A DNA stretch of 64,000 nt, taken from contig CAJUDY010000003.1 in NCBI GenBank assembly GCA_910584945.1, forward strand, positions 62,001 to 126,000. The letters run 5' to 3'. The DNA is from an uncultured Lachnospiraceae bacterium. Lineage in GTDB: Bacteria > Bacillota > Clostridia > Lachnospirales > Lachnospiraceae. Made by a program: the position numbers and the translations under genes. Under the pieces are notes generated by a model. That model had not been told where the DNA came from. It saw nothing but the letters and a program-made list of their open reading frames with translations, and did not search any database. Shown piece after piece: positions 18,281 to 26,284 of the stretch. Position 1 is the first letter of the stretch, and every line of letters starts with the position of its first letter.

Positions 18281-19576
18281 TTACTCCCCGGGCAGTTTCG
18301 CAATCCCTGCTTCCCGCAATTTCTGCAAAGACATGAGGATTCCGAATTTCGCGTGTTCATAGGTCAGCCCGCCCTGAAAGTAGACGGCATAAGGAGGTTT
18401 GATGGGACCGTCCGCACTCAGCTCAATGGAGGAGCCCTGCACAAAAGCCCCCGCCGCCATGATCACATCACTGTCGTAGCCCGGCATCGCCCAGGGCTCC
18501 GGCTCCACGAAACTGTCCACCGGCGCCGCCGCCTGAATGCCCCTACAGAAAGCGATCACGCCCTCCGGCGTTCCAAAGGTGATCGCCTGGATGATATCAT
18601 GGCGGCTCTCCTGCCCGTCCGGCAGCACGTCAAATCCCAGACGCTCGTAGACGTTGGCGGCAAAAACAGCCCCCTTTAACGCTCCTGCAGTCACCGTCGG
18701 AGCAAGGAAAAAGCCCTGATAGAAGGACTGCATCACGCCCATGGTGGCGCCTACTTCCTTTCCAAGGCCGGGAGAGGTCAGGCGGAAGGCACAGTTTTCC
18801 ACATATGCTTTTTTCCCGACGATATAGCCTCCCGTGGGAGCTAAGCCCCCTCCGGGGTTTTTGATCAGAGATCCCACGCACAGATCCGCGCCTACGTCGG
18901 AAGGCTCTGTGCGCTCCACGAACTCTCCGTAACAGTTGTCCACCATACAGATCAGTCCGGGATTCAAAGATTTGACATAGGCGATGGCTTTTCCGATCTC
19001 TTCCACGGACAGGGTCCGCCGGGTCTGATAGCCCTTGGAGCGCTGGATGTGCACCATCTTTGTCCGTTCATTTATGGCCGCCCGGATGCCCTCCAAGTCA
19101 AATCGGTCGTCGGGCAGGAGGTCCACCTGCCGGTAAGTGACGCCGTACTCCGCCAGGCTACCATTGGAGGGACGGATACCGATGACCTCCTCCAGCGTGT
19201 CATAAGGTTTTCCGGAGATGGCCAGCAGCTCGTCCCCGGGGCGTAAGTTGGCGGCAAGCGCAACGGAAAGGGCGTGGGTTCCGCAGGTGATCTGAGGGCG
19301 GACCAGCGCCGCTTCCGCGTGAAAGGCCTCCGCGTAAACCTCCTCCAGCGTATCTCTTCCCAGATCATTGTAGCCGTAGCCGCTGGTGCTGGCAAAATGA
19401 ATATCGCTGACCCGGCACTTCTGCATGGCATGAAGCACCTTCAGCTGATTGTACTGCGCACTCTCGTCAATGAACGCAAAGCGTTCTTTCAGTTCTTCTT
19501 CTATGCGCTGCCCGTAAGCAAAAACTTTTTCGGAAATACCCAGGCTCTTGTACATGGCTTCCAGATTCTCGTTCAT
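18281..19576 (-). CDS. ynbB: methionine gamma-lyase-like PLP protein (aluminium-resistance/YnbB family)
   Basis: 431-aa PLP-dependent fold type I protein related to cystathionine/methionine gamma-lyases. The PLP lysine is in GSLIKNPGGGLAPTGG; upstream are GTHALSVALAANLRPGDELL and CMVDNCYGEFVE. The family was named for aluminium resistance but its substrate is unclear. The start ATG overlaps the miaA stop (ATGA). In Bacillus the miaA-ynbB pair is separated by hfq; no hfq is present here. Confidence 0.88.
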   Translation of the reverse strand: MNENLEAMYKSLGISEKVFAYGQRIEEELKERFAFIDESAQYNQLKVLHAMQKCRVSDIHFASTSGYGYNDLGRDTLEEVYAEAFHAEAALVRPQITCGTHALSVALAANLRPGDELLAISGKPYDTLEEVIGIRPSNGSLAEYGVTYRQVDLLPDDRFDLEGIRAAINERTKMVHIQRSKGYQTRRTLSVEEIGKAIAYVKSLNPGLICMVDNCYGEFVERTEPSDVGADLCVGSLIKNPGGGLAPTGGYIVGKKAYVENCAFRLTSPGLGKEVGATMGVMQSFYQGFFLAPTVTAGALKGAVFAANVYERLGFDVLPDGQESRHDIIQAITFGTPEGVIAFCRGIQAAAPVDSFVEPEPWAMPGYDSDVIMAAGAFVQGSSIELSADGPIKPPYAVYFQGGLTYEHAKFGILMSLQKLREAGIAKLPGE

Positions 19577-20517
19577 TGTATCATTCCCTTCTCTTTCAAC
19601 CGTTCCAGCATGGCTGCCAGAATCCGTTCTTCCTGATATTCGTAATCCCCTTTGTCAAGCCAGATCACTTCCTTCTCCCGACGAAACCAGGTAAGCTGGC
19701 GCTTGGCAAAGTGGCGGGTATTTTGTTTTAGAAGTTTTTCCGCTTCCAAAAGGCTGTACTCTCCGTCCAGATAAGCCAGGAATTCTTTATAGCCAAGTCC
19801 CTGCATGGACACCATCTCCCGCCTGCACCCCATCTCTTTTAGACGGCGCACCTCTTCCACCAGTCCTTCTTCCAGCATCTCGTCGACCCGCTGTTCGATG
19901 CGCGCATACAGCTTCGACCGTTCATCCGTCAGGACAAAGTACGCGAATTGATAAGGGGATTCTTTTTTCCGCTGTTCTTCATTGTGTTCGGAAATCTTCT
20001 TTCCTGTCAGATGATAGAATTCCAGCGCCCGGATGACCCGCTTTACATTATTTTCATGAATCGCCTCTGCGGACTCCTGATCTACCTTCCGGAGCTCTTC
20101 ATGCAGAAAATGCGCGCCCTTTTCCGACGCCAGCCTCTCCAGCTCCTGCCGGTAGGGACTGGCCTCATTTTCTGTAAAATCGATATCCCCTACCATCGCC
20201 TGAATGTAGAATCCGGTCCCTCCTACCAGGATGGGGATGTGTCCGCGACTTCGTATCCGGGCAAAGGCTTCTCTGGCCATCTGCTGAAAACGGACCACAT
20301 GGAACTCTTCCCAGGGCTCCAGTACATCCACCAGATAGTGCGGCACCCCCTCCGTCTGTTCCGGCCGGATCTTTGCGGAGCCGATATCCATATATTTGTA
20401 TACTTGCATGGAATCCGCCGATATGATCTCCCCGCCGATGGCCTTCGCCAGGGCGATGGAAAGCTTTGTCTTGCCGACCGCTGTGGGACCAGTCAGAATC
20501 ACTAAAGGTTCTTTCAT
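19573..20517 (-). CDS. miaA: tRNA dimethylallyltransferase MiaA
   Basis: Transfers a dimethylallyl group to A37 of tRNAs reading UNN codons. 314 aa. P-loop GPTAVGKTKL at the N-terminus, then GGEIISADSMQVY with the catalytic aspartate, VPHYLVDV, and ILVGGTGFYIQAM. SMQGLGYKEF and NTRHFAKRQLTWFR close the domain. It lies 6 bases after mutL. Confidence 0.96.
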   Translation of the reverse strand: MKEPLVILTGPTAVGKTKLSIALAKAIGGEIISADSMQVYKYMDIGSAKIRPEQTEGVPHYLVDVLEPWEEFHVVRFQQMAREAFARIRSRGHIPILVGGTGFYIQAMVGDIDFTENEASPYRQELERLASEKGAHFLHEELRKVDQESAEAIHENNVKRVIRALEFYHLTGKKISEHNEEQRKKESPYQFAYFVLTDERSKLYARIEQRVDEMLEEGLVEEVRRLKEMGCRREMVSMQGLGYKEFLAYLDGEYSLLEAEKLLKQNTRHFAKRQLTWFRREKEVIWLDKGDYEYQEERILAAMLERLKEKGMIQ

Positions 20518-20523
20518 CTTACT

Positions 20524-22461
20524 CTACACAATCCTTTTAAATTTTTTCTCCAGCTCATACTTTGTCATGGAGATGATCGTGGGTCTGCCGTGGGGACAGT
20601 GGTAGGGATTCTCCAGGGTCAGAAGCTCGTCGATCAGCGCCTTCGCCTCCATGGCGGACATCTGGTGATTTCCCTTGACCGCCGCCTTGCAGGACATGGA
20701 GGCCACTTTGTCAAGCAGGGACTCAGAACTTCCCTTTCCCGAGATCTCCGACAGGCTGTCCAAAAGCTCCATCAGAATCTCGTATCTTCCGATCCCCGGC
20801 AGATTCGCCGGAACCGCCCGGACGGCATAGGCCCGGTCTCCGAATTCTTCGATCTCAAATCCCATATCCGAAAAGCAGGACTGAAATCGAAGATACAGCT
20901 GCTCTTCCTGCATGCTTAAGTTCAGCACGATGGGCGGCGACAGAAGCTGGGACTGAAAGGTCCGCTGCCTTAAATCTTTGATCAGCCGCTCATAGAGCAC
21001 CTTTTCATGGGCCGCGTGCTGATCGATGATATACAGCTTGTCCCCGTACTGCACCAGCCAGTAGGTGTCGAAAAGCTGACCAAGGATCACATGCCGAACC
21101 GCCGCCTCCTTTGACAGAAGCTTTCCGTCAAACAATTCCAGCTGCTCCGGTATCCTTTCCGGTTCTGCCGGTTTTTTCGTCTCTTTTTTCTTCGGCGGAG
21201 ATTCTGGCGGCAAAGCCTCATAGCCGTTCTCTTCTTTTAAAACCTCCGCATTCTGCCGGTGGCGCTCCTCCACCCTTTTCCGCATCTCGGCTAGAAAGTA
21301 TTCCAGATCTTTGTCCTTTGGTTCCACCGGTTCTCTGGTCGGCTCCGGGGTTTTCCACATTTTTTCCAAAGGCAGTTTCTGCTGCGGAACTTCTGTTTTT
21401 GGCGGTTTTTCAGGTTTTTCCGGCTCATTGTGGGGTTCTTTCTTTTCTTTCAGCGTGACCTCCGGAATCAGTTCTTTCCCGGACAGCGCCTCTTTTACCA
21501 CCCTCTCTATAGCGTCATAGACCAGGTTCTGATCGCTGAAGCGCAGCTCCATCTTGGTGGGATGCACGTTAACATCCAGCATAGCGCCGTCCGCCTGGAT
21601 CGACAGGCACACAAAGGGATACCGGTGCTGCATCATGAAGGTCCGGTAGCCGTCCTCAATCCCTTTGGCGATGATCTTGCTCTTTACATATCTTCCATTG
21701 ACGAAATAGTTCTCATAATTCCGGTTCCCTCTGGAAATCTCCGGTTTCCCCACAAAACCGGTAATGTGAAGAGGCCCGGATACCTGATCCACCGGAATAA
21801 GACGCATGGCGACGTCTCTTCCATAGATATGGTAGATCACATCCTTAAGATTTCCGTTCCCCGGGGTCTGCAGCTTCATCTGCCCGCCGATGACCACTTT
21901 AAAGGAAATCTCCGGGTGAGACAAGGCAAGGTGGGTCATCATCTCATGAACCGCCGCCGCCTCGGTCATCTCTGATTTTAAAAATTTCTTCCTTGCAGGC
22001 GTGTTATAGAACAGATTACGCACAATGAGCGTGGTCCCGTCGGGAGCGCCGATCTCCTCCAGGCTTTTCCTTTCGCCGCCTTCCAGGTAACAGCGGCTTC
22101 CCAGGGTATTCTCTCTGGTCTTCGTGATCAGCTCCACCATGGACACCGCCGAAATGCTGGACAGGGCTTCCCCCCGGAACCCAAGGGACCGGACGCCTGT
22201 CAGGTCCTCCACGCTTTTGATCTTGCTGGTGGAATGGCGCAGAAAAGCCAGCGGAATATCGTCTTTTTCCATACCGCTTCCGTTGTCGGTAATCCGGATA
22301 AAACCGATTCCGCCTTCTTTGATCTCCACCGTCACCTGGGAAGCGCCCGCATCCACTGCGTTTTCCACCAGTTCCTTTACCACGGATGCCGGACGCTCCA
22401 CCACCTCTCCGGCGGCAATTTTGTCGATTGTCTGTTGATCTAATACTGTGATTTTGCCCAT
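20524..22461 (-). CDS. mutL: DNA mismatch repair protein MutL (endonuclease type)
   Basis: 645 aa. N-terminal GHKL ATPase: ELVENAVDAGA, DNGSGM, LGFRGEALSSI, and GTTLIVRNLFYNTPARKKFL. A Pro/Lys/Glu-rich linker (~335-440) leads to the C-terminal dimerisation domain, which carries DQHAAHEKVLYE near residue 479. This matches the DQHA-x2-E-x4-E metal-binding motif of MutL proteins that nick DNA themselves, as expected in bacteria without MutH. Begins 7 bases after mutS. Confidence 0.96.
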   Translation of the reverse strand: MGKITVLDQQTIDKIAAGEVVERPASVVKELVENAVDAGASQVTVEIKEGGIGFIRITDNGSGMEKDDIPLAFLRHSTSKIKSVEDLTGVRSLGFRGEALSSISAVSMVELITKTRENTLGSRCYLEGGERKSLEEIGAPDGTTLIVRNLFYNTPARKKFLKSEMTEAAAVHEMMTHLALSHPEISFKVVIGGQMKLQTPGNGNLKDVIYHIYGRDVAMRLIPVDQVSGPLHITGFVGKPEISRGNRNYENYFVNGRYVKSKIIAKGIEDGYRTFMMQHRYPFVCLSIQADGAMLDVNVHPTKMELRFSDQNLVYDAIERVVKEALSGKELIPEVTLKEKKEPHNEPEKPEKPPKTEVPQQKLPLEKMWKTPEPTREPVEPKDKDLEYFLAEMRKRVEERHRQNAEVLKEENGYEALPPESPPKKKETKKPAEPERIPEQLELFDGKLLSKEAAVRHVILGQLFDTYWLVQYGDKLYIIDQHAAHEKVLYERLIKDLRQRTFQSQLLSPPIVLNLSMQEEQLYLRFQSCFSDMGFEIEEFGDRAYAVRAVPANLPGIGRYEILMELLDSLSEISGKGSSESLLDKVASMSCKAAVKGNHQMSAMEAKALIDELLTLENPYHCPHGRPTIISMTKYELEKKFKRIV

Positions 22462-22468
22462 TCTCTTT

Positions 22469-25123
22469 TCACCATCGGTTTTTCAGCCGATTCTGCAGCC
22501 GGTAAAGGGTATTGAGGGCGTCCATCGGCGTCATATTGGAGATATCAAGTTCCTCCAGTTCCTTTACCACATCGTCGTCTTTTACCGTGTCAAACAAGGA
22601 GATCTGCTCCAGATCCACCTCGTCATACTGTTTGGGACGGCTCTTCTGCTTTGCCTTTGTCCGTCCCTCCTCGGCGATATTTTTTGCCTTGACGGAAATA
22701 TCTGCCTGACTTAACTCCTCCACCAGCTCCTTTGCACGCTCGATCACGCTCGTGGGTACGCCGGCAAGCTTTGCCACCTGAATACCATAGGATTTATCCG
22801 CGCCTCCTCTTACGATCTTGCGCAGGAAGACGATGTCATCTCCCTTTTCCTTGACGGCAATACAGTAATTATTGACTCCCTCCATGGTTCCTTCCAGTTC
22901 CGTCAGCTCATGATAGTGGGTGGCAAACAGCGTCTTGGCACCCAGAAGCCGCTTGTCCGCAATATGTTCGATCACCGCCCAGGCGATGCTTAAGCCGTCA
23001 AAGGTACTGGTCCCCCTGCCGATCTCATCCAGGATCAGAAGACTGTTCGGCGTGGCGTTCCGCAAAATATTGGACACTTCATTCATCTCTACCATGAAGG
23101 TGCTCTGTCCGCTGGCCAGATCGTCCGACGCCCCCACCCGGGTGAAGATCCGGTCCACCAGACCGATATCCGCCCGCTCCGCCGGCACGAAGCTGCCCAC
23201 CTGGGCCATCAGAACGATCAGCGCCGTCTGACGCATGTAGGTGGATTTCCCCGCCATATTCGGTCCGGTGATGACCGAGATCCGATTGGCGTGGTTGTCA
23301 AGACAGGTGTCATTGGCAATGAACAGATTGCCCGAAAGCATCTGTTCCACCACCGGATGGCGGCCGTTTTCGATCTGAATCAGGCCCTTGCTGTTGATCT
23401 TGGGACGCACGTAATGATTCTTATCCGCCACATAAGCCAGACTTGTAAATACGTCCAGCCTGGCCACGGCCTTCGCCGTCTTCTGGATGCGCAGCACTTC
23501 CGCCCCGATCTGATCCCGGATTCCGGTAAACAGTTCATATTCCAAAGCGGTCAGCTTCTCTTCCGCCCCCAGAATCGTCTCTTCCAGTTCCTTTAATTCC
23601 GGCGTAATATAGCGCTCCGCGTTGGTCAGCGTCTGCTTCCGGATATAATCTTCCGGTACCAGATCCTTGTAGGAGTTGGTTACCTCCAGATAATAGCCGA
23701 ACACTTTGTTGAATTTGATCCGAAGATTTTTGATGCCGGTCCGCTCCCGCTCCTTCGCCTCAATCCCGGCCAGCCAGGACTTGCCTTCCGTCTTGGCTCT
23801 CCGGTACTTGTCCACTTCCTCGTGGTAGCCGTCCTTGATCAGATTCCCGTCCCGGATGGTAACCGGAGCTTCCTCCTGAATGGACGCGTCGATCAGTTCA
23901 TAGAGATCGGAAAGACTGTCCAGATCCTCCTGAATTCTAAGAAACAGAGGGCTTTTTAACTCCTTAAGCAACGTCTTTAAGTGCGGCAGCATCCCAAGAG
24001 AGGTCTTAAAGGCGATCAGATCTCTCGGATTGGCCGTCTGGTAGCTGATCCGCCCGATCAGGCGCTCCAGATCATAGATGGGACTTAAGTATTCCCGCAG
24101 TTCTTCTCTCGTAATCAACTGGCTTTGAAGTTCCTCCACCGCCTCCAGACGTTCTTCGATCTCCTCCTGATCGATCAGGGGCTGTTCCAGATACCCCCTT
24201 AAAGTCCTGGCTCCCATAGCCGTCTTTGTCTTGTCCAGCACCCACAGAAGAGAACCTTTCTTCTGCTTCTCCCGAAGGGTTTCCACCAGCTCCAAGTTCC
24301 TTCTGCTGGAGCTGTCGATGATCATATAATTCCCGGACACATAGGGCTGAAGCCTGGACAGATGACTTAAGGAAGTCTTCTGGGTCTCTCTCAAATACCG
24401 AAGCAATGCTCCCGCCGCGATCACACCACAGCCAAAGTCCGCCACTCCCAGCCCCTCCAGCGATTTCACCTGAAAATGGTCAAGAAGCTCCTTCTGGCAC
24501 AGATCGTCGTCAAAATACCAGTTTTCCAGGGAATAGAGGCAGATGCCGAGACGTCCTTTTAATTCATCCGCATCCACTCCGCTCATGGCAAGGGCTTCGT
24601 TGCAGATCACCTCTTTGGGTGAAAATTTATACATCTCATCCATGAGCTTTCTCACGGATTCCGCTTCCGTGACAAAATAATCGCCGGTCGTCACATCCGC
24701 AAAGGAGACGCCGAACCGGTCGCTGACATACACGATGCTCATGATATAGTTATTTCTGGATTCATCCAGCGCCTGGGCGTTTAGATTGGTTCCCGGCGTG
24801 ACCACCCGGATCACTTCCCGCTTCACCAAGCCTTTTGCCGTCGCCGGATCTTCCATCTGTTCACAGATGGCGACTTTATAGCCTCTGGATACCAGTTTGC
24901 TCAGATACCCCTCCACCGCGTGAAAAGGCACGCCACACATGGGAGCCCGCTCTTCAAGGCCGCAGTTCTTGCCGGTCAGGGTCAGTTCCAGCTCCCTGGA
25001 TACGATTTTTGCATCGTCAAAAAACATCTCGTAGAAATCCCCGAGACGATAGAACAAAATGCAGTCTTTATACGCTTCTTTTGTCTTCATGTATTGCTGC
25101 ATCATTGGTGTAAGTTCTGCCAC
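22469..25123 (-). CDS. mutS: DNA mismatch repair protein MutS
   Basis: 884 aa, full length. N-terminal mismatch-binding domain with the Phe-x-Glu element FYRLGDFYEMF, connector and clamp domains, and the C-terminal ATPase with GPNMAGKSTYM (~620), DEIGRGTSTFDG and FATHYHELTEL. The start is GTG at 25121-25123 with GAGG upstream, giving MAELTPMMQQYM. It is the first gene of the mutS-mutL-miaA-ynbB-yhiN run. Confidence 0.97.
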   Translation of the reverse strand: MAELTPMMQQYMKTKEAYKDCILFYRLGDFYEMFFDDAKIVSRELELTLTGKNCGLEERAPMCGVPFHAVEGYLSKLVSRGYKVAICEQMEDPATAKGLVKREVIRVVTPGTNLNAQALDESRNNYIMSIVYVSDRFGVSFADVTTGDYFVTEAESVRKLMDEMYKFSPKEVICNEALAMSGVDADELKGRLGICLYSLENWYFDDDLCQKELLDHFQVKSLEGLGVADFGCGVIAAGALLRYLRETQKTSLSHLSRLQPYVSGNYMIIDSSSRRNLELVETLREKQKKGSLLWVLDKTKTAMGARTLRGYLEQPLIDQEEIEERLEAVEELQSQLITREELREYLSPIYDLERLIGRISYQTANPRDLIAFKTSLGMLPHLKTLLKELKSPLFLRIQEDLDSLSDLYELIDASIQEEAPVTIRDGNLIKDGYHEEVDKYRRAKTEGKSWLAGIEAKERERTGIKNLRIKFNKVFGYYLEVTNSYKDLVPEDYIRKQTLTNAERYITPELKELEETILGAEEKLTALEYELFTGIRDQIGAEVLRIQKTAKAVARLDVFTSLAYVADKNHYVRPKINSKGLIQIENGRHPVVEQMLSGNLFIANDTCLDNHANRISVITGPNMAGKSTYMRQTALIVLMAQVGSFVPAERADIGLVDRIFTRVGASDDLASGQSTFMVEMNEVSNILRNATPNSLLILDEIGRGTSTFDGLSIAWAVIEHIADKRLLGAKTLFATHYHELTELEGTMEGVNNYCIAVKEKGDDIVFLRKIVRGGADKSYGIQVAKLAGVPTSVIERAKELVEELSQADISVKAKNIAEEGRTKAKQKSRPKQYDEVDLEQISLFDTVKDDDVVKELEELDISNMTPMDALNTLYRLQNRLKNRW

Positions 25124-25167
25124 AGTATTTCCTCGCTTTGCCGGATTTAAGATTTTCGCTACCGCTC

Positions 25168-25173
25168 ATTATA
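25168..25173 (-). promoter_or_regulatory. possible -10 box for mutS
   Basis: Perfect TATAAT about 45 bases ahead of the mutS start on the minus strand. No good -35 lies at 16-18 bases; the upstream DNA is the T-tract of the preceding terminator. Confidence 0.4.
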
Positions 25174-25200
25174 GCCTATCAACGGAAAAAAAGAAAGTGC

Positions 25201-25247
25201 AAAATGCACGGTTACCGGGTGCAAAACCAACAATAACCGTGCATTTT
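25201..25247 (-). terminator. terminator after the double-Nudix gene
   Basis: A 14-bp perfect stem (AAAATGCACGGTTA with its complement) starts one base after the Nudix stop; downstream on the minus strand is GCACTTTC and seven Ts. It separates the Nudix/hybrid kinase unit from mutS. Confidence 0.75.
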
Positions 25248-25248
25248 C

Positions 25249-26280
25249 TTACTTTTCTGACAATCCCAGCGCGCCTCCGAGCATCCGTAATTCTTCTTCA
25301 TAGATACAGTTGGTGAAAGACTGTTCCCTGATTCCCGCAAGGCATGCGGCGTAATCCATCCAGATGACCTCCTCCACCTCGGATTCCTGCAAGATCAGTT
25401 CGTCTATATCCACCGGCTCCCGATACAGATAGATGTGGCTCCACTCATCGTCCTTAAAAAGTCTTCCCCTGAAGATCTCTTCTTTCTTTCCCCGGCGAAT
25501 ACCGACTTCCCGAAGGTCTTCCGGGCGGACTCTAAGCCCCAGCTCTTCTTCTAGCTCCCGAAGGGCGGACGCAATAATATCCTCTCCGGCAGCCACATGA
25601 CCTGCCGAAGAGATATCGTAGCATCCCGGATAAGAATCCTTGCCGAAGCTTCGCTTCTGTAATAGTACGTCGAATGCGCCCTTTTCCTTCTCCCGTACGA
25701 TCCAGATGTGCACCGTGGGATGGAGGCTTCCCTGGCAATGAGTCACTCCCCGCTCCCGGACGACTCCGCTCTTCGTGCCGTCTTCATTCAGGATATCAAA
25801 AAGCTCCATGGGACGACCGTTCAGAGCGGCGCTTACAAGGCCGCTGTGTCCGTCATACACCAGCTTCAGGGAGAAGAACGGCGTTTTTTCTTCTAAAAGA
25901 CGAAAGAAAATCTTATCTCCCTCCCAGATATTCAGCTCCCATACCTTTTCGATTGGCACCCATTCAAGCTCGCCCTCGTCACAGGGAATCTCTTCCCCCG
26001 CAAAGCCGTCGGCCGTGAACAGGGACATGTACTCGGTCACCCCGTCGCCGGACACGAAGGTGACCAGTCCCCGGTACTGATAGGAGGTCAGCGTATAGCC
26101 GGTCTCTTCTTTCACCTCCCTGAGGACGCATTCCTCCGGACTTTCCCCCACTTCAAAATGTCCCCCGACTCCGATCCACTTATCTTTATTGACGTCATTC
26201 TTTTTCACAGTCCGGTGGAGCATCAGATATTTTCCGTCCTTTTCCAGATAACACAGTGTGCTGAAATTCTTCATGGACAT
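25249..26280 (-). CDS. fusion of two Nudix hydrolase domains
   Basis: 343 aa containing two complete Nudix boxes. The first is at residues 40-62 (GHFEVGESPEECVL then REVKEETGY) in a MutT/8-oxo-dGTPase-like domain. The second is at 227-249 (GHVAAGEDIIASAL then RELEEELGL) in a domain that, with FDILNEDGTKSGVVRERG ahead of it, resembles the isopentenyl-diphosphate isomerase/YfcD branch. Substrates are not known. The start lies 4 bases after the hybrid kinase stop, and its GGAGG site is inside the kinase's last codons, so the two are translated from one mRNA. A terminator follows. Confidence 0.88.
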   Translation of the reverse strand: MSMKNFSTLCYLEKDGKYLMLHRTVKKNDVNKDKWIGVGGHFEVGESPEECVLREVKEETGYTLTSYQYRGLVTFVSGDGVTEYMSLFTADGFAGEEIPCDEGELEWVPIEKVWELNIWEGDKIFFRLLEEKTPFFSLKLVYDGHSGLVSAALNGRPMELFDILNEDGTKSGVVRERGVTHCQGSLHPTVHIWIVREKEKGAFDVLLQKRSFGKDSYPGCYDISSAGHVAAGEDIIASALRELEEELGLRVRPEDLREVGIRRGKKEEIFRGRLFKDDEWSHIYLYREPVDIDELILQESEVEEVIWMDYAACLAGIREQSFTNCIYEEELRMLGGALGLSEK

Positions 26281-26284
26281 GTTC

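Noticed and set aside
18275..19580. An hfq gene expected near miaA
   Set aside because: miaA and the Met gamma-lyase-like gene overlap by 4 bases, leaving no room; no Sm-like sequence is seen nearby.
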